Source: Tritrichomonas musculus
Lineage: Eukaryota; Parabasalia; Tritrichomonadida; Tritrichomonadidae
Direction: 5' to 3'
DNA length: 64,000 nt
Assembly: GCA_039105265.1 (NCBI GenBank)
Contig: JAPFFF010000011.1
Span: 5,208,001-5,272,000 of the forward strand
Shown piece after piece: positions 59,760 through 64,000 of this stretch (position 1 is the stretch's first letter; the number at the start of each line of letters is the position of its first letter). The translations under genes were made by a program, and so were the position numbers. The notes below the pieces were generated by a model. That model did not search any database and was not told where the DNA came from. It was given only the letters and a program-made list of their open reading frames with translations.

Positions 59760-61703
59760 ATGTTATACAGAAACGAGAGAGCCCATAATCTTCGCACTGA
59801 AACAGGAAACGTTCTTCATGCATTTGAAGAGATGAGAAACATGATTAATGTCAATGACGGTACGCGTTCATTTTCATTTAGAACTGTTGACTGTCATGAC
59901 CAACCAGCTCCATTTCATCAAGGACAATATTCGCAAATCAGTTTAACACATCCTGACCACTTCATAAGTGATATTGATAAAGGTTTCTTAACATTTCACG
60001 TTAAATTAGATTTGTCATTGAATACAGATATGAGTAAATTAAATGAAATCAATGACCCCAACAACTTGTACAAGCTGTTTGTCGGTTTCAAATCATCAAA
60101 CCAGTTGTTTGACAGGTTAGAGATTCTTCATAATAATGTCAATGTCGGATACCAACAGAATGAATGCATTCGTGAGGGCTTCTTATATTCTTCAGTTAAA
60201 CCAGAAGCCGAGAAGAAACGTCGCAGATTCGTTCATTCATTGTGGGAAAACATTAGCAACTATTCACAAACACATGCAGGAGCTTATGTTAATTTGAATT
60301 CATTTAAGAACACAGGAAGAAGCGAAGTCGAATTTGATTTGAATGTTCCTTTTGATGATTTGCTCGCATTACAAGCATTCGATTTATTCCCTAACGGAAT
60401 CATTGGTGATTTATCAATTCGTTTTCAAGTTAGTCCCGCTGGTCTTGTTTGGGCAGTATTAGACCCTTTCACAGTTGCAGAAGCGAAAGTATTTCTTGAA
60501 GACAATGATTCAATATCGATGGAAGAATTAAACAGACTAAAGGAAATCAAAGCACGAGGACACCTCAAACATCAATTCACACAAATTGGTAATCAAGCAG
60601 TGATTCCAGGACCTGGAGACAATCCAGACCCACCATCACCTGAACCAACACCAACGAAATATCAATTGAAGTATGAAGTTAGAGAACAATACGTATCTGC
60701 ATCTGGAGGTGATTTCGATGAACTGATTGAAAATTGTTCATTAATATTTAGCTTTACTGATGATGAATTTACTGAACTTGGAATTGAAAAGACTGATGAT
60801 AATAAAGCAATTTGTCAAGCCCATTATACCAAAGAACATGGTAAATTACCTCAACCATCACATGCAGGTCATGTTTACGTTAACTTTGTATCTAAAACTG
60901 AAGCCAACAAGTTGATGAGCGCTCATTATTCAAAACAAACAGCAACATTAACAGTTAATCGAATGACCATCACAGCTTGTAAATCTAATATGCAAGGCTT
61001 TGGAGTTTGTGAAGCTACAAGACAAGGAATTGAAGACATTTTAAGACAAGGTTTAATCATTCCTTCACAAAAAGTTGATTATCATGCTTTTCCAATCGCT
61101 CCAGCAGCAAACGGAATCAAGTCAACATTGAATATCCCATTAATCAATGCAACTAATTTATCAATCATGTTTCCAAAGCATCATAATGATTTAACTGTCT
61201 TTGAAAATCCAGTTTATCAAAACTGTTTCTTGAATATTGGTGGAAAGAACTTCCCAGACGAAAACGTTTCAACCATTGGTGCACGATTCTTTGAAAATCA
61301 ATTAACGGCTGGTGATTTAGATGCAATCACTCTTTCATGCACAAAGGAATTTGAGGATTCGATGACAATGCCAAAGAATGACGCTAACGGTAAGAGATAC
61401 AACAACACAATCAGTGATGCAACATCATTTGTATTCAACATTCAAACAGAACGAGCAAGTGCAGGATATTGTTATGACGGACTTGATGGAGGTTTCGGAA
61501 ACGTTCAGATACAAGTCAATGGGCAACCAATATATACAGGAGATGATGACACATATTTCAATGTTGTTGAACCAGATGGAACCATTGTCAAACCTCCTCC
61601 GACTCAATTATGGATAACTAGGGACTCTTACTTTAAACTATCTCTTGACGGATTGGTTTACGTTGATGACGAATCTCCACAAGGAAGTCAAGCAAATGAA
61701 TAA
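59760..61703 (+). CDS. MCP: Major capsid protein (M6), different variable domain
   Basis: 647 codons. Residues 1-285 and the last 290 are almost the same as in the M2 MCP. Between them, after QAVIPGPGDN, the Pro-rich linker is much shorter (PDPPSPEPTPTKYQL) and the variable domain has its own sequence (LIFSFTDDEFTELGIEKTDD, then GKLPQPSHAGHVYVNFV). The domain still shares a FxxTxxEFxxL pattern with M2 and M3. This part is probably the exposed tower of the capsomer (inference). Confidence 0.93.
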   Translation: MLYRNERAHNLRTETGNVLHAFEEMRNMINVNDGTRSFSFRTVDCHDQPAPFHQGQYSQISLTHPDHFISDIDKGFLTFHVKLDLSLNTDMSKLNEINDPNNLYKLFVGFKSSNQLFDRLEILHNNVNVGYQQNECIREGFLYSSVKPEAEKKRRRFVHSLWENISNYSQTHAGAYVNLNSFKNTGRSEVEFDLNVPFDDLLALQAFDLFPNGIIGDLSIRFQVSPAGLVWAVLDPFTVAEAKVFLEDNDSISMEELNRLKEIKARGHLKHQFTQIGNQAVIPGPGDNPDPPSPEPTPTKYQLKYEVREQYVSASGGDFDELIENCSLIFSFTDDEFTELGIEKTDDNKAICQAHYTKEHGKLPQPSHAGHVYVNFVSKTEANKLMSAHYSKQTATLTVNRMTITACKSNMQGFGVCEATRQGIEDILRQGLIIPSQKVDYHAFPIAPAANGIKSTLNIPLINATNLSIMFPKHHNDLTVFENPVYQNCFLNIGGKNFPDENVSTIGARFFENQLTAGDLDAITLSCTKEFEDSMTMPKNDANGKRYNNTISDATSFVFNIQTERASAGYCYDGLDGGFGNVQIQVNGQPIYTGDDDTYFNVVEPDGTIVKPPPTQLWITRDSYFKLSLDGLVYVDDESPQGSQANE

Positions 61704-61728
61704 AAATAATGATTTCATTAAATAATCA

Positions 61729-61757
61729 TTTTGCTTTGCAAAAGGGAACAGAGTTCC
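61729..61757 (+). repeat. Two small hairpins between MCP and integrase (M6)
   Basis: TTTTGC-TTT-GCAAAA (61729-61743) followed at once by GGAAC-AGA-GTTCC (61745-61757), both perfect. They lie in the 87-bp gap after the MCP stop. The M2 gap (44133-44190) has other sequence there. They could act at the RNA 3' end or be a small insertion. Confidence 0.6.
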
Positions 61758-61790
61758 TTCATAAATTAATGCTTTATTTTTGCGATTCAA

Positions 61791-62870
61791 ATGAATGAAT
61801 CAATCAACTATCCTTTCAAATCTAAATACAAGTACATCAAAGACACGGGCATTAAAACCGAGCCCTATATTAAGGATTACCAATTGAAGACAGTAAAGAA
61901 ACTATCAAAACCTGACTTCTCATTTGAACCGTATGCGTACGAAATTGATATAATGTTTGCATTAAATAAAGCTTATTTAGTAATAATCAATGTAAACACC
62001 AAATACCTAATTGTTGAACCAATTGATTACAAGTCTGAGTATTATGTAATCAAAGTAATTGATAAACTAGTCAATAAAAGAAATATCAGAATTGAAACAA
62101 TTAAATGTGATGGTGAAAAGGCTTTTATATCAAATGCATTCAAAAGTTATTGCAACGGTGAAGAGCAAAGATATCAATTAGACAAACACACAATTAAATT
62201 CAAAGCACCAAACAAAATAAAGTTAATCATTGATGATTCACCTTTCACGAATGCACATAAATGTGTCGATGCAGTAATCAGAACATTACGAAATGCTTTC
62301 GGTCAATCACAACAACGAATGACAAACAATGTATTGATACAACAAACGGTTGAATGGTACAATAACACGCCTCATGCATCTCTTCGTTTATTGAATCCTT
62401 TATACACATCATTTGACGAAGAAACCGATGAATACCTTGACAAACGACAATCAAAATACATTTATCTAACACCTCAACAGATGCAAGACGACCGCGACTT
62501 TGAATGGCAGTACATTAGAGCCAAATCAATGCAATTGAAAGAGATTCAACAAAAACAACGATTTAAAGGTCTTCTGTCATATAAACCCAAAAATATAATA
62601 CTCATTCACACCGATTACGGAAAAACAGAAAAGAAACATGAAAAGCGAAGAAGAGTATTCAATGAACTTGCTGAATTCATTTGTTATGAATCAGGAAACG
62701 TTAAATGTAAACTATTAAATCCTTTGCGTCAAACTAACAAAACACTGAAGAACAAAACAATAATAACAGTTCCAATCATGTACACAAAATATGTTTGTTC
62801 ATCAATAGATGCTTTGAATGATGATTATAAAGTATTCTTTTTGACTTATAAAACGCAAAATGAAAGCTAA
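61791..62870 (+). CDS. INT: Retrovirus-type integrase (M6)
   Basis: 359 codons; near-identical to 43056-44132. Most changes cluster in two short stretches: around YAYEIDIMFALNKAYLVIIN and around GEEQRYQLDKHTIKFKAP. The rest, including KCDGEKAFIS, SPFTNAHKCVDAVIRTLRN and the basic C-terminal region, is almost unchanged. Overlaps the mini-penton gene by 11 bases. Confidence 0.92.
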   Translation: MNESINYPFKSKYKYIKDTGIKTEPYIKDYQLKTVKKLSKPDFSFEPYAYEIDIMFALNKAYLVIINVNTKYLIVEPIDYKSEYYVIKVIDKLVNKRNIRIETIKCDGEKAFISNAFKSYCNGEEQRYQLDKHTIKFKAPNKIKLIIDDSPFTNAHKCVDAVIRTLRNAFGQSQQRMTNNVLIQQTVEWYNNTPHASLRLLNPLYTSFDEETDEYLDKRQSKYIYLTPQQMQDDRDFEWQYIRAKSMQLKEIQQKQRFKGLLSYKPKNIILIHTDYGKTEKKHEKRRRVFNELAEFICYESGNVKCKLLNPLRQTNKTLKNKTIITVPIMYTKYVCSSIDALNDDYKVFFLTYKTQNES

Positions 62871-63210
62871 ACAACCAATCACAAAACGATACTATCACAC
62901 ACAATCAAAAGATTTTAATCTTCCTGATGATTTCGTTTATAGTCGCAACAAGAAGTACATTGTTGTTCAGTATTGTGGGGCTGTTGTCAATCAACATATT
63001 GTCGGTGATTTGATGGTTCATTCAGATATAGTTGAATTCATGCCTTTCTGTGACCATTTCATTATGCTTGCTAACAGACGACAAACCAAATACAGAAAAT
63101 ATGAGTGTCTGAACAACACAAAAAAAGAATATCATTTATGGTTCACAGATATGAAAGGAAACGTTATTGAACCTGAATCATTTATATTCAGTTGTCTTTT
63201 GATTTATTAA
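62860..63210 (+). CDS. Mini penton-like minor capsid protein (M6)
   Basis: 116 codons, one residue different from the M2 copy by eye (KKEYHLWF). Same overlap with the integrase gene. See 42716-43066 for the assignment. Confidence 0.65.
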   Translation: MKAKQPITKRYYHTQSKDFNLPDDFVYSRNKKYIVVQYCGAVVNQHIVGDLMVHSDIVEFMPFCDHFIMLANRRQTKYRKYECLNNTKKEYHLWFTDMKGNVIEPESFIFSCLLIY

Positions 63211-63222
63211 TGACTATTCAAA

Positions 63223-64000
63223 ATGGATTCTCATGTATTTTATTTAAATCCGAATCAATTGGCTGATATGAGTAATTATAAAATTAATGGTGTAGCACCG
63301 ATTGCATTTGCTATGATTACGACTACTGAATCAAGGTCAATTTATATTTTTCCATCAACTTTTACATTTCCGAGGCAAGTTCAAAGTATTTATAAAGGTA
63401 CAACATTAACGACTAGACCTGCATGGATGTTATATTTAATTGGTGATGGAATTTATAGTCCGTCATACATATTTATACGAAAGATACTACCAGGATTTCA
63501 AGAACCTGTATTTGTATTATTAAATGATAACACACCTAAAGATATAACAAATTATTATGTAGAATATGATGGTGAAGCTTATTTTAATAGAGTAAATTTC
63601 GCTTTTACTTATGAGGTATTCATGAATGCATTTAATAATATAATTACTGCAGCTGATACAGGTTATAATCCTAATGCAAATAAAACATATATATCATTCA
63701 CCGTTTATGATAATCCAAACTTAATACCGATAATTGATTTCTATGATAACACAGAACCAGGTTCTGACACCAATGATATTAGAATACAAACAATGAACGA
63801 TTTAAATCAAAATACGAATTATAAACCGAAGAAACCTGCACATTTAGGTTTTCGAAATGATACTATATTCACTGAATATCCTATATTCAAACCAAATATA
63901 AAACCCGATAACGAAACAACAGCAAATGAAACAACAGAAAATATTAAATCATTAACTCCCAATCCACCAAGAAAGCATAAATCAAAAGAAAATGATAACA
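63223..64000 (+). CDS. MDSHVFYL protein (M6), cut by the window edge
   Basis: The first 259 codons of the counterpart of 41585-42703: MDSHVFYLNPNQLADMSNYK, beta-rich N-domain, then the start of the disordered Asn/Pro/Lys-rich part. No difference from M2 was noticed by eye. The gene continues beyond the window. Confidence 0.75.
   Translation, partial: MDSHVFYLNPNQLADMSNYKINGVAPIAFAMITTTESRSIYIFPSTFTFPRQVQSIYKGTTLTTRPAWMLYLIGDGIYSPSYIFIRKILPGFQEPVFVLLNDNTPKDITNYYVEYDGEAYFNRVNFAFTYEVFMNAFNNIITAADTGYNPNANKTYISFTVYDNPNLIPIIDFYDNTEPGSDTNDIRIQTMNDLNQNTNYKPKKPAHLGFRNDTIFTEYPIFKPNIKPDNETTANETTENIKSLTPNPPRKHKSKENDN

Larger units (their letters stand above)
58073..64000. mobile_element. Polinton/Maverick M6, runs off the window
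   Basis: Same gene order as the M2 right half, in opposite orientation: end cluster, pVI-like, MCP, integrase, mini-penton, MDSHVFYL protein. The proteins are near-identical to M2's except for the MCP variable domain. It looks intact as far as seen. Its left edge is AGTAGTATATGTG at 58073, with the inner terminus at 58187. Confidence 0.88.

Noticed and set aside
1-64000. Ciliate Tlr-type elements as the source
   Set aside because: TAA and TAG end genes throughout, so the standard code is used; ciliate codes that reassign these codons do not fit.
1-64000. tRNA or rRNA genes
   Set aside because: None recognised by eye; the AT-rich gaps show no cloverleaf-like or rRNA-like sequence.

Overview
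The window is wall-to-wall Polinton/Maverick DNA: one whole element, one long element with one end lost, pieces of at least three more, and the start of another that runs off the right edge. Genes are dense, AT-rich and intronless, on both strands, and TAA, TAG and TGA all act as stops. Each main element carries parts of the Polinton set: protein-primed family B DNA polymerase (PolB), retrovirus-type integrase, packaging ATPase, double-jelly-roll major capsid protein (MCP), a membrane-active minor capsid protein, and in M1 an Ulp1/adenovirus-type cysteine protease. A genome packed with Mavericks, with short leaders and a BspA/DUF285-like repeat module in one fibre gene, suggests a parabasalid such as Trichomonas vaginalis. 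That host assignment is inference; no ordinary host gene is recognisable.

Layout. (M0) 1-358 and 25831 to about 28600: sequence outside M1. It holds the two halves of one gene interrupted by M1, a 1.65 kb unit with inverted ends around one gene (26141-27790), and a 238-codon gene. (M1) 359-25830: a Maverick that looks whole, with 235-bp terminal inverted repeats (TIRs) differing at two positions, so it is young. (M2) about 28600-48463: a different Maverick lineage with its left end missing. (M3) 48464 to about 52640: a visibly GC-richer, diverged piece with ATPase, a small membrane protein, a core protein, MCP and part of the minor capsid gene. (M4) about 52650-55250: the terminal gene cluster and part of the MCP gene. 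(M5) about 55620-58072: a fibre-like gene and one small gene. (M6) 58073 to the window end: a near-twin of M2 in the opposite orientation.

How the genes work together (family knowledge plus inference). PolB would copy the linear genome from its ends by protein priming and the integrase would insert it. The MCP, penton-like proteins and pVI-like minor protein would build an icosahedral shell, the ATPase would fill it, and the protease (M1) would mature it. The large coiled-coil or collar-like proteins next to the ends of M1, and the modular fibres of M2 and M5, probably make surface or fibre structures.

Main points for a second look: (1) five dynein-light-chain (LC8)-type motifs in three M1 proteins; (2) a fast-changing domain inside otherwise near-identical MCPs; (3) a terminal hairpin kept in both lineages by different bases; (4) a shared outer block of about 110 bp that seems to have become the new end of the M2/M4/M6 lineage; (5) fibre genes with a constant C-terminus and swapped N-termini; (6) an HNH module inside the M2 polymerase; (7) small single-span membrane proteins at the same place in M2 and M3.
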